Origin: Eleginops maclovinus | Taxonomy: Eukaryota; Chordata; Actinopteri; Perciformes; Eleginopidae | DNA length: 64,000 bases | Assembly: GCF_036324505.1 (NCBI RefSeq) | Contig: NC_086350.1 | Location: 26,256,257-26,320,256 of the forward strand | Direction: 5' to 3' | Shown here: positions 28,681 to 45,964 of the stretch, piece after piece | Numbering within the stretch: position 1 is the stretch's first letter | Layout: the number at the start of each line of letters is the position of its first letter | Position numbers and translations under genes: made by a program | The notes under the pieces: generated by a model | The model's input: only the letters and a program-made list of their open reading frames with translations | The model's database searches: none | What the model was told of the DNA's origin: nothing

Positions 28681-29252
28681 TTGTACAGAAGATAGATCAG
28701 ACGGTAGGGAATGCTGAGGTTGTGCAGTTTCGTGCATGGTTGGTGCAGTCATGCATAACCCCACATTGCTCCTGATGGCCAACAGTGTGTTAGTGTGTGT
28801 ATATTTTGATCACGCCTGTCTATGTGAATGTGTGTGAATGGATGAACACTGACTTGACATGTATGACATGATTCATGGTATAAAGAGTAAAACACAATAA
28901 GCAGTGAACATGGTTAATTATGACAGGGTGCCATCACCAGCAAAAAGGATGTAGAAACAGGATTAAGGAACATGAAGTGACCATTTGGTCAAGCCAATCA
29001 CTGCACTCATGAAACAACACGCACGTGGATTTTGCAAGAGCGGAAAATGACAATGAGTTAGGGGAAATATGGGAAATTCTGTTTGTTGTGAAACTCCGAA
29101 GTGTCACGTTCTGGAGTTTCATATCCGTGTGAAGGTTTTAAGACCAAGTCAGCAAAATGTGCATGTTTTTGTGAGAAAAGGCAAGAGGAGGAGGGAGCTT
29201 ATTTCCAATACTAACTAGTGCACTATTCATCTCTATTCATTCATCTGTGAAC

Positions 29253-34445
<5,193 letters not shown>

Positions 34446-34651
34446 ACAGAACCAGAGAATATTTCAAGTTATGAATGTTTAAAATATATATATTATTTAG
34501 TTGTAGTCCTTATTGTTGTGATTTGTAGGGCATACAACATACTTTTTAAGAACATGTTTGTAAAGCTAGAAAATTAAAACGATATAAAATAATAAAAACT
34601 GCATTGTTTTTAGCAACATTTTGAGGTTGTTCACTCTCAGTTTTACCTACA

Positions 34652-34657
34652 AATAAA
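34652..34657 (+). terminator. Poly(A) signal of olfactomedin gene 2
   Basis: AATAAA about 207 bp after the stop codon of gene 2, in an AT-rich stretch that looks like a normal 3' UTR. Confidence 0.5.
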
Positions 34658-34884
34658 GAGTAAATAATAAATAATGTGGTGAAAATGTTATCTTCTTTAA
34701 AACGTTTCCTATTGTCTGAACACAGAGATCTTAATAATTATTATGTTAATCAAATAAGTTGTGTTGGTGAAAAGAAATCTGACGGGCCATCTTAATTATT
34801 TAAACAGCTGACACTATTTTTAATTGTAAATCCTGCACATAGCAGTTCTTCTCCACACTACCTCATTTGAATCAGCACAGCGCT

Positions 34885-35245
34885 CCACTTTGAATATACA
34901 GGGGAGAGACTCACAAAGGGGGGGAAGGATTGTTGGGGGGGAAGACGTTGCCCTAGTTAGCCGGATAGGTCAGGTAGAAAAAGGGGGTGGGAAAAGGAGA
35001 CCGGAAAGAGTGTGGAGCGGCGGAGCGGGAGATAGCGGGAGAGGGAGAGAAAAAAGACAATTGGACAAGCACGTTTTGCCGCCGACCTTATCTAGCCTTT
35101 GTTGTTTTGGGCAGTCTTCCAACCCCGGAATTTAGTCTGTTGTAGGGTAATAAAACCCGGTTCACCGGTTCAACTAAAACCTTCGTGTCCTCCTCTTTGA
35201 ACTAGTTAGCCACCCGTGCGGCGGAGCCGCGAACGCTACATATGT
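34885..35245 (+). repeat. Possible solo LTR
   Basis: Purine-rich then GC-rich stretch with a TAATAAAACCCGG signal near 35148 and an end CGAACGCTACA, the pattern of a Ty3/gypsy-type LTR 3' half. It differs strongly in composition from the AT-rich flanks. The 5' border and target duplication were not found. Confidence 0.35.
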
Positions 35246-35787
35246 ATTTTATTATCTGTAACCGTACTCACATAATTATATTTTGGGTAAATATTGTTTA
35301 TCATTTTAATTAGTTAGAATAGTCTTAAAATAGCTGTTAATACGAGTCATTCATACATACACACCTCACTCACACAGAGCAGTACCACTAGGGAAGCTGA
35401 TCCTGATTGAGGGAGCTGCAGCCCCTCCTGCTGGCTGGAGTGAAAATATCATTTAAACCTCTAATCATTTCTGATAAAAAACAAAAAGTCTAACAGTTTG
35501 CTTTCAGATACATTTGGATTATTATATTCACAAATACCTGAACACAAACAGGACCTTCGGGTGTTCATTGGTTCAAAATAAACTCCTTTAGGCCTACTTG
35601 GTTTCATACAGCATACTTTATATTTTACTGGCAACACTCAGATATAAATCTCATATCTGCATTTTTGACATTATGTTACCCTTATGCTTTCACAATAAGT
35701 GTATCATTACCTTTATACACCTTTTTACGGCACACAAACACAAGCACTGCGAGGTGGCTGCATTCTGCTGGCTTAATCTTTGTCCAG

Positions 35788-36092
35788 CAGTGGCTCAGTC
35801 AGTAGGGGCTTGGACTGGGAATCGTAGGGTCGCCGGTTCAAGTCCCCGAACAGACTTGAAATATGGAAAGTGGACTGCTACTTGGAAAGGTCCCAGTTCA
35901 CCTCCTAGGCCCTGCTGTGGTGCCCTTGAGCAAGGCACCGGACACCTCCAATCCCCCCTCCCCATTGCTCCCCGGGCGCTGCACGATAGCTGCCCACTGC
36001 TCCTAGTACTAGGATGGGTTAAATGCAGAGGACTAATTTCACTGTGTGTGCTCTGCTGTGTGCATGCATGTGACAAATAAAGAGGGTTTCAT
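35788..36092 (+). mobile_element. tRNA-derived SINE, copy 1
   Basis: The head has a tRNA-like A-box region (GTGGCTCAGTCAGTAGGGG) and a B box (GGTTCAAGTCC). The body has TGCCCTTGAGCAAGGCACC and GCTCCCCGGGCGC. The tail ends TGACAAATAAAGAGGGTTTC. Near full length. An apparent ORF across it is only SINE sequence. Confidence 0.85.
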
Positions 36093-36959
36093 CCTCCGAT
36101 TCTATCTAATCTAATGACTGTAGCTCTAAGGATTGTACATATTTAGATGTATACGCAAATATTTTAGTTGTTTTTGCCCATGACAAGTATCAGGAATTAC
36201 AAATAAATCAAATGCAAAAAATATTAGTTCCCATAAGAAAACCATACAGTTTCCGTGTCCATTAACATTTCCGTCACCATTATTATACCCGACATCAGTG
36301 CGGGTCCATATGATGGACAGAAAATGACACAATTTCAAATTAAAAATTAAAGAAATACAGACAAAACTACAGAATTAAATAAATGAATACAGGAATGAGT
36401 AAACAAAATAATAATACATTAATATTAAAATCAATAGAGGAATAAATAATTGCTGAAGAAGAATAGTGAAAACTATTTGTATAATGGCACAGTTTATTTA
36501 TTGATTCTCACGGATGGGAATAGAGAGCTGTTCCATCCTGAAATTGGAAACCATGGAGATGACTTTGGGCTCGTTGAATACAGCTCACCCCTCCCTTTTC
36601 AAGCATGAAGCCTCAGATATCTTGATAAAGTATGAGGCCCTCTCTAGGGCTCATAGCTCCTGCACAGCTCTGGCACTGTTTGATTGGTCGCTTCTAAGGT
36701 GCTGCAGAAAATTGAAGTACAAGAAGGCAGTCTGTGAAAAATCTCTGGCTTTGGAACCCATGTGTCTAATTGACGGAAAGAAGTTATAAACGAAGGAATA
36801 AAAGGGCCCCTTTAACGTTAAGTTAGAAGTACTTATACTTAAATAATCAAGTATTCCATATTATACTACTTTATATTTCTATTCTTCTAAATTGTGGATG
36901 CCAATATTGTAGCATTTAGTCCACTTACACCACGTGGCTTTTGAATGACTTTACTATGT

Positions 36960-37165
36960 CTCTAGCTTGGGAACCGGAAGGTCACCAGTTCAAGACCCCG
37001 ACAGACCAAGTGCTACCGAGGTGTGCCTGAGCAAGGCACCGTTCCCTACATTGCTCCCCGGGCGCCGTACATATGGCAGCCCACTGCTCCCAACACTAGG
37101 GTGGGTCAAATGCAGAATGTAAATTTCCCCTCTGTGGGAAGTTGAAGGTTTCCTTCTTCTTATTG
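36960..37165 (+). mobile_element. tRNA-derived SINE, copy 2
   Basis: Shares CCAGTTCAAGACCCC (B box), GAGCAAGGCACCG, TTGCTCCCCGGGCGCC, GCAGCCCACTGCTCC and GGGTGGGTCAAATGCAGA with copy 1. The head is degraded and the tail diverged. Confidence 0.8.
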
Positions 37166-37974
37166 ATTTAAACGTTGAAAGCCACATTAATTGCCTTGTT
37201 GTTGAAATTGGCTGTATTAATTAACTTGCCTTGCCTAAACAAATGTGCAGTCACTTAACTTACCACTTAAATTGAAAGCTTTTTATAAAATAATTCCACT
37301 GTATGTGTCAGTGTGTAGTAGTACCGGCTGCACCCAGCAGGGGACAGTGTTATCCGTCAGTGCAGTCATGAGGGACAGATGTTTCCCGCTGTGACCTGGT
37401 TTCCAGAGTCTGGCTGGCTGCCTCTCAGACACACCCAGAGCTGTGCTCACATAATGACAGGCCTGCTGCCCTCAGATTGGAAGCAGCCGAACAGCAACCG
37501 CCAGCCCCTGAACACAGCTCCATGTTCTCTTCAGTGCGCATGTGGTCAAGCTGATTCCATGTTTCTGTACAGGGAAAATAGCCTGGGCAGGACCTGCATG
37601 TTCGGTAATGATACGCTGCCACACGCTAACATTTTGGTAACCTCCAGACTCATAATTTTTCATCTTCAGAGCCTCTCATCAAGCTGCTCAGTCCCCTTCT
37701 GAGGAGAGGAAGTCTGCTGAAGATAGAAAAAGTAACGTGGTTTAAAATGATGCCGAAGTGAAGTAATTGGTTTTGCAATACAACAATCGACCTGATACCT
37801 GAGCTCAATTTCTCTGTGATTTAGAGCTGATGAGTTATTAAATTATTGAGATTTGGCTACTGGATGGAGGGCCTATGGCGGACTGGCCATCAGGAGCAGT
37901 TGAACATTTTTCTTGTATCTACACCTCTACATGTGTATGTGTATATAGTAATTAATGTATATACATATTTTTAT

Positions 37975-38095
37975 ATATACTGTATATTTGAACTTTAATA
38001 CCTCGGGACTGTGGGAAACAGCATTTCGATCTTTCTGTCTGTACACACAAATTGAAAGATTGACAATACAGTTGACATTGACTTTGATTTCCCGG
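37975..38095 (+). repeat. LINE 3' tail (fish L2/Rex type)
   Basis: GGGACTGTGGGAAACAGCAT followed by TTGACAATACAGTTGACATT, a degraded version of the GACAATAAAGTTGACTTTGA tail typical of fish L2-type LINE copies. A closer match lies at 51175-51265. Confidence 0.5.
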
Positions 38096-38099
38096 TAGC

Positions 38100-40019
38100 C
38101 CGGTAGAGTGTCAGTCTGGCCTGGCCTCGCCTTCAACCTTTTATTTATTTTTGACGACACAAATTATGAGCTGCAGCATGTCTCTTTTCACAGAGTAAGA
38201 CTACAGATAGACACAGGTTGTAGTCGAATAGTCTTTTTCGCTCACAGAGGTTCATAAGTTGTGAAATGACCTTGAATTACCTCAGTGGCAGCCGTACTAG
38301 GTGCTGTTTGAATTCTCTATGATAGGAAAGCAGCTTCAATTCTTCCTTTCTTATCTCCTATAACATATAAACCCATGTTCACCAGATCATCCTTTCACAA
38401 AGAAGAAAATGCTGTCACACATTTAAAATGGTGCAAAATTAGAGTGTTATTACAGTAAAAAGTCAGATAAAGTTGAGTTGGGTGGTGTTTCTTAAGCTAT
38501 TTTTTGCATCAACATGTTTGAATGATATGCACAGTATGTGTAGGCCTAACAAGTATATCATGCGTTAAATATTATTTATTAAAATATTTTCATACAATCA
38601 TGCTATTTGGTATTCATGTTGATTGATACAGTGGACAGGAGGATGAGTGACCATTTCCTTTACTTTCCTTTTTATTATTTTTTTTCAACCTTGGTAATAA
38701 AGTAATAATAACATTAATAATATATATATATTTTGTTTATATATATTTATATTGTATTGTTGAGGAAACCAAGTTTTTCATTACACAACTAAACTGCCGT
38801 TGTGTTTATGACATTAGACCTTTAAAATCTTTGAAATCTGAAATCTTGAAATACATTATCACTCGAGTGTAGATTTATAAAGCATGCATGAAACTACATG
38901 ATAAGAACTCATGGGGCAAAGTATCGAGATGTAGTTTTAGTAGTACAATTCCCACAGGAGACACACATTTATAACAACTATTGGTGCGTCATAATGACAT
39001 CTCCCAGTCTCTTTTCAAGGCCCATCACGTTTTTCATGCAGGTTGAGAAACAGTGGTCTGGTATTCTACTGCAGCCACAGACTGATAACGCTGGCTCCAG
39101 TAGGAGCTTTTCAATTTATTTCAGACTTCTCTCTGTTTAACCTTATGATCACTGGTGATGCAGTGTAATGCTTTCTGTCCACTTACAGCGCATTCTCATA
39201 CTAATTGCCAGGAAGTCCATCCTGTTCCGTCTCTGTGGCAGAATAAGAGCACGATGATGGCCTTACAGCTTCGCCTTAACACATCATCACCCCATCATCC
39301 CCCATCAATATGTAATGGTCACATTAAAGAGTGCATCTGATACACTCAGCCATTGTAACTCGCTGCCGGTATCAAGTACAGATGATTACCAGTAATGACT
39401 GCAGCCATCAGCCGATCTTCCGTTAAACCACACCAGGCCGGGTTTCATTTGGTAAGAAGCCTGGCTGATAAGCAGAGCTTTGTCCACACAGGGAATCAAG
39501 AAGTATAGTAAATATAATATAAATCAGATCTAATGATGTTCACTGGATCTTTTTTTCATACAGTTGGTGTCTCGTTTATGTTTATGTGATCTGAGTTATC
39601 TTGGTCCTTTTTAGTCTAACTTTGGAATAAAAGGATCTGTCAGGACTGTTCTGTATTGAGTGAAAACACTGCGTTGTATTTCGCCAAAGATTGCGATTTT
39701 AAGTGATTTTAACTAAATTAGCACATAATATTCGCTCCATCCTAAACTGTATTTTTGCGCTTTCGATTGAATAGCTGTTGAGATATATCACTTATGGCTA
39801 AAAATGTATACCTGATGCTGGCACAGGAGGAAATGTCGGAGCATCTCTGAAGTCAGTAGAATTCATCGACACTGCCATCCATAGAGCCACACCTATCACG
39901 GCGTGTAATCAGTAGGTTGTATTTTTACAAGGTGTAATAACTCAAACGTTATCCTCAGCAGGTCATTAAGCAGCTTTAACATTAGAATTTTGAAAAAAAA
40001 TGTCTCAAAAATGTATTAA
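38100..40019. other. Intergenic, no gene seen
   Basis: AT-rich with TATATA runs near 38,720-38,750. No exon, RNA gene or complete repeat recognised. Confidence 0.3.
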
Positions 40020-40830
40020 TTCATCATCAATCAATCTATATAATTCCCAGGCAGAAATTAAGTTTTAGTGACAGTTGCACATTATGAAAACAAAATACAT
40101 ATTTACATAAACGTGAAGTAAAAATGTGTATAAAAGTCTTTCTAGCCACAGGAACGAGGCAGGACATCCTCCATATGATGAAGACTCAGTATCGTGATGA
40201 AGACTCAGGCTCATGATGACATGATGAAGAGTCAGGCTCATGATGAAGACTCAGTATCGTGATGAAGACTCAGGCTCATGATGACATGATGAAGAGTCAG
40301 GCTCATGATGAAGACTCAGGCTCTCGATGAGGACATGATGAAGACTCAGGCTCATGGTGAAGACATGATGTAGAGTCAGGCTCAGGATGAAGGCTCAGGC
40401 TCATGATGAAGACGCAGGCTCATGATGAAGACGCAGGCTCATGATGAAGACGCAGGCTCATGGCAGGCAGATATTCTGTCAGACTCCAAGCTATCTGCGT
40501 TAACTTGTCCGGCATTATCTAGTGACCTCCTGTTGCTCATGATGAGAGGGGGGAGACATACAGTATCTCCTTTATCCTAAAGTCTGGACCCAGCTCTCCA
40601 TCTTCATCTCTTTGGCATACTCCATGTCCTTCTCCAGATTTCAGTGGGGCTTAGGCACGATTAGCGTCTCCATGATGTACACAAAGCAAATAGAAAATAG
40701 CAGCAACTCAGTGGCAAAAAAACTAACAAAATATAATTCTACAAGAAAGTTTAAAGAGGGCACAGCTTAATAAGTTACTGTAGAAGTAGGTAACACTTTC
40801 ATGCCAATAAAGCTCCTTGAATTGAATTGA
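40020..40830. repeat. Composite interspersed repeat, copy 2, with degenerate minisatellite
   Basis: Shares ordered blocks with 27000-28235. At 40165-40465 the unit CTCATGATGAAGACTCAGG is repeated more than ten times with variation, including a duplicated larger block (about 40171-40310). An ATTGAATTGAATTGAATT tail closes it. Confidence 0.6.
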
Positions 40831-43800
40831 ATTGAATTAATTAACAGACACATAATAAGTTAAACCCAAAAGAACGTTATAGTAGTGTATAGTAGAGCTA
40901 CGGTTGGTTCATGCGCACCACACAAACAACCAAAAGCCACTGAGGAACGACTTTAACAGTGATGATAATATTTATTTAATCAAAGTCACTGACAAAACCT
41001 TTAGTTATGATTGAGAATTCAGTTCATATTATCACTGGGAAATTCTGAAAATTATACTATATCTAAAATGTACCTTACAGCAGCATGCATTTGACGTAAA
41101 TGAATATGTGTGATACTAATCATATTACTTTCCTCGTGCAACAGGCTCCAAGAGTGGAATTCTCAGAATATAAATCCTAATTCTGCAGCTCTTCAAATAT
41201 AGACATCACCCCTCTCTTCTTTTTGGTTTTCACACTGGGTGTCAAAGGGTTTTTAGCAAATACAAGCTGAGGTCCTTTGGCTCAGTTAAAGTTTAATTAA
41301 CCAAAAAGAATAAATCTCTTCTGCCTCTCAAGAGGCTCTGCCTTCAAAAAATATTTGTGTAGCAAAAATGTCCAGTCTGGCAGAATGCAGGCAACCACAC
41401 TGTACCAAAAGAGGGTAGTCAAAATGAGTTTCCACTATATTGACTCAACACTGGGACCCTGCCATTGCTCCTGTGCTGTCCCATTGCTAACATATTCTGA
41501 CAGATTTTAATTTCCCCCTCAAGGAACAAAAGTTGTAATGTTTTCTATGAGACGCATCTATGTGTGATCTAAAATGAAGCAGACAGATACAGACACAGAT
41601 AGGGACGAGCAGGAAAGACGTGGCCCTCTGCGGACCAGGGGTAGCACATTGTTGTTTTCTTATTTTAAGTGGTGCCATGAAAAATGCGAATTTCCTCAGG
41701 AATTCAAAGTTTGTTCCTTTTGAGTACGGTCAATTGGAGACCAACATGGAGACCATCTATAAAACTAGTCAAGATGACCCTACAACAGTGCAGACTGGAG
41801 TCCAGTTCAGTACTTTTCCTAGTACAATGACTGCAAATTCTTTGAAGATTTGGCAGCATTCACCAAAAACCTACCTAGTTTTTTAGTGGCCAATTATACA
41901 GCAATATTCAGATCAATTTCTTCTTTTTTTAATAAAAGTGAATGTATTATTGTATTAATATCACCCCATAAGCATAATACTGTATGTTACATAGTTTATT
42001 TGTTAATATTAGCTGTCTTTTCACACTAAAAGGGTCCTGACGTCCTCTACAGTGGACATTCTGTAAAATTAAAGAGTTAAATATATTTTTAAAAGTCTGA
42101 ATTCCAAGATGTTTTATTAACCCTAAATAGGAAATCAAACAAAAAAGAAATTAGATAACACTTATTTTCTTCAGTTCCCAGGAGGATATCAGGTCCAAAA
42201 CTTGAAGGTCTCAGTCAAAGGCTGCAGTAAAAGAAAAGCGAAATGACCTCTTTCACGGCTGTTCGCTTCTGCTAACGTACTGTTATAGTCATGACTTACA
42301 TCCAGGGGAAAATCCCTTAGACACCTCACTCATCATTTTACCACTTCCGGTTCCCTCGTTTAGAAGTCAATTGTTTTGTTAACCTGGTTTTGGTTGGATG
42401 CCTGAAATAAGTTCTGAGGGTGAAAAGATTAATACATCACATCGTCATGTGATCGTCTTTCTCTTTCAACTACCTACTCAGCTTTTGAAAGCATCACAAC
42501 TTCTCTGCTGTGCTCGTAATTATTTTTTTTCTTAGCTGTTGTATTTTTATCCCCCGACTACATTGTATTTTTTACTGTGTTTCAGCTTTTGGCCACAACT
42601 TTATTGTCTTTAGATCAGTCTCATCGTCCATGTTGTGACTATTGCCACTCAATATCACCAGAAATTGGCTAAATTGGGCAAACTAATTGGACACGTTTAA
42701 TCTCCGTTGACAACAACTTAATACCATTCCATTTCCAACGAAAAACAGCATGTGCACGGCTACATTGTCCGAAAGCTGTTGCTCTTCCCAGTCCCAATCA
42801 TCGCACCTGTGCCGTCGAGGTCATTTAAATACAGAGGGCCAACAAACAACAACAAAAATATACAAATGGGCACAACAGTCCGTATGAACCACACTTCCCC
42901 GCCAGAGCAACACATTTCAAGGTTAATTAGTAGAGCTAGAACTCTAACTGTACTTTTCCAAAAAGCAAATAGACAACGTTAGATTCCAGCTTGTTAGCAT
43001 AGCAGGTCGTTTAGAAAAGTGTCTTCTAATCAAGAGTTGGTGGACACCAAAACAGAGCTAAAAGGACAGATTTAATTTGCATTCACTGAAAACTCTCCCC
43101 CGCTCACTGACTTCATGACACACCATAAAGCGATGCCAAGTGACCTTGTTTCTTTGAGATGCAAATGTTAAATCCTCTCATCACTTTGGTGCATGGCCAG
43201 TTGGAACACAATGCAGGACCCACAAAGCTACTGTGGCAGTTTATCAATGAAAAGGATTGTCAAATTCCCATAACATCGTATTTGGCTCACATGATTGTTT
43301 CAGCGCTATTCCAGACAGCGGGGAGGAAGAAAAGGGAAAGGGATGGAGGAGGGCTGCTGGAGCAGACTTCAGGCACCAGCAGGAGGCTGACAGCACTCTC
43401 CACCCCTCTAATTTAAGAGAGTAAGAGAGTAATTACACATCAATTTTACCTCCACCTCCTCCCTTGAGTACTGCGATTCCTCCCAGCCCCCCTTCACCTC
43501 AACCCACCCCTGGCCTCCATGGATGGCCTGCTTATCCAGAATGCACCTAAATGTAGCTGCTTTTCCACTCAAGGTGGTTTAGTCAAGAAGTGATTCTGCA
43601 CTCATATGTAAAATGAGAGACATAGAATGTCACTAATAAATCCAGCCTTAGAACAGTATCTCATTAAGTGGATGCCAATTTGTCAGAGAATATGGCTCAC
43701 TGGGAACTTTTTTTCAGAAAGACTGGTGAAAGAAATCGATTGATTTAATGAGTTTTAGAGGATGGTAAAACAGAGGCAGAACGCATTTCCTTCTAGCAAT

Positions 43801-44280
43801 GCCATGGCAACAATGTGATTTCAGTTACATGTAACAGTAACATCTCAATTTGTATTTTTACTTATTCTTTATTAGTTATTTTCTCACATTCCTCTTTACA
43901 ATTTCTTTAACAAAGGGTCACAACATGTATAAAGTCTCAAATCCCCAAAATTCAACATGAGAATATGAAAAACAAAATGTATAGAAATCAAATCAATAAT
44001 AACTCAATTTGTATTTCTGATCAGGGACTACTAGTCAATACCATATATTCTAAACTGTTATGAAGCATCACTGGATCTACTGAGACCCTTGAGGCCCAGC
44101 CTACTTGTAACTGGCTGCGAGCAATATAAGGAGTACTACCCAATTGCTTCCTAAATATGACAAGAATAATGTTTATGTCTATGTTCTCGTTACATAAAAG
44201 GTATAAAACTGAACAATTAATGGCTGCCGGAGAGCTGGCGTACAATATGCGATGTCTGCTACCCAGTATGACTGTTTGAA
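40831..44280. other. Intergenic, no gene seen
   Basis: No supported exon. A phrase near 42,035-42,060 (GACGTCCTCTACAGTGGACA) recurs at about 46,115-46,135 (TGTCCTCTGTAGTGGACA), so an uncharacterised repeat is present at both places. Confidence 0.3.
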
Positions 44281-44291
44281 TCCGGCTTGAC

Positions 44292-44319
44292 CATAGACTG
44301 TATATATATACAGTCTATG
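44292..44319. mobile_element. Perfect 28-bp palindrome flanked by an 8-bp duplication
   Basis: CATAGACTGTATAT is followed directly by its exact reverse complement. GGCTTGAC stands on both sides (44284-44291 and 44320-44327). This is what would remain if two terminal repeats of an 8-bp-duplicating transposon were joined. Confidence 0.6.
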
Positions 44320-44452
44320 GGCTTGACAATCTTCTTGCCAATGTACTTTGGCTATCTATAGATGTGCAGCCTAATGAAGTATTGTCATGTAATAAAGCTT
44401 CAACCAGTTATATTATAAACATACCAATAAACAGAGGATTTGAATGAAACCC

Positions 44453-44690
44453 TCTTTATCTGTCACACACGTGTACATGAACACGGCACAGACAGCACAG
44501 TGCTATAATGTAGAAACCCTGGAGCAGTGGGAGGAGGTCTGGTGGCTTGCTCAAGGGCACCACGGTCTGGGAAGTGGTGTGGACAAGTACTTGGACCTCT
44601 CCAAGTACTTGTCCACACTACTTTTGGTTGGTTCGGGGACTTAAATCCCAAGCCAAATCCCTGCAGACTGATCTCCTGCGGCCCATCCTT
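44453..44690 (-). mobile_element. tRNA-derived SINE, copy 3, with internal hairpin
   Basis: Reverse-strand copy of the same family as 35788-36092. It starts with the complement of the AAAGAGGGTTTCAT tail and contains the complement of GCCCTTGAGCAAG and a B-box region near 44625-44660. Inside, 44577-44594 and 44601-44618 are perfect 18-bp inverted arms around a 6-nt loop. Confidence 0.8.
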
Positions 44691-45864
44691 AACAAGCAGG
44701 ATTGAATGGAATTGTACAGCCATGAAAAAGTATTCAGTTTGAAACTTAGAAACCCTAACCCTAAATGTTTGTCATTCAGCTTTTACAGAAGAAAAGGAGT
44801 ACAGTATATTGTATGGAGGTTAATGGAGTTTATTTGTGTTTTGGTTGGAACTACAGGGTGAATGTGGTTGCAGCACTTTATATCTATGATAGCAGCGCCA
44901 GATGTTTGCTACTGTACGTTGTGGCTGAAAATAAATTATAGACAAATCATTAAAAATAGAACATCAGTTGTGTTTGGATACATATTTTTAAATGTAACAC
45001 TATGCTAAATCTGGTAGGTCCGAACCACAAAGATGTTGGCCCTGATGACAGAGGGGGCTGCTTAGAGAGAGGGGTGTGGGAGAGGAGCTGTGACGGGCGG
45101 AGCCTTTATGCTTCTATATGAAGCCTTCTAATGACAAGGCGTCTTGGAGTTTGAAGATATAAATAATTTTGTAAGCTGTTCCAAGGAAAACTCTGGAAAG
45201 ACTCCACCATCCCTGCCTAAAATGACAGGGTGGCTTGAAAGTGGGTTAGTGGGTGTGTCTCTGTGTATGTGTTTGCGCGTCAGTTAATTCACACACGGGG
45301 ACAGATTTACTGTTTAACTTGTGCTTTCTTGCGCTTCTGTGTCACAGATGTTTCTCATGTTGAACAACCCATCGAACATGCATCATCCTCTGCTGTACAG
45401 CTGTGACAGATTTACCCTCAGAAAGAGTTGTCTCACGTCTTCTGTAACCACCGACTGGGCTCCAAGAACACCCCATTTTATGAGTTTACCCCATAATTCA
45501 AAATCCTGTTTCTGCTAAAGAAAATACTGGCACAGACGTTTGCCTCATGGTGACACAGGACTGAGGAGACTCTGCGCTGAATACTTAAAATAACAAGAAC
45601 CACAGAGGAAGCTTTTCAGTGAGACACAAACCTTCTATTTGATTTCTATTTATTTTTGTGAAACATAACTAGCTCTGGCAATAAAATGTTTTCTTATATG
45701 ACCAGGTTCTTATTACCATATTCATATTCTTTTTGTGTTTGCCTGTGACTCTGACCATTCACTCATGAGTCCACCCTAACCAGCTTTAACATGGTGCTCA
45801 AAATTATTCAAAGTAAACATTTAGAAGGAAATGCTGCTGCAACATTTCTGTCCTCGCTGTTTAA

Positions 45865-45964
<100 letters not shown>

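Noticed and set aside
35788..35860. Functional tRNA gene
   Set aside because: Only the A and B boxes are tRNA-like; the cloverleaf is incomplete and the sequence continues as a SINE body.
35598..36080. 160-codon frame
   Set aside because: Most of it is SINE copy 1, including its tRNA-like head.
41620..41886. 88-codon frame as a possible small gene
   Set aside because: AT-rich, no splice or promoter context, no recognisable motif.
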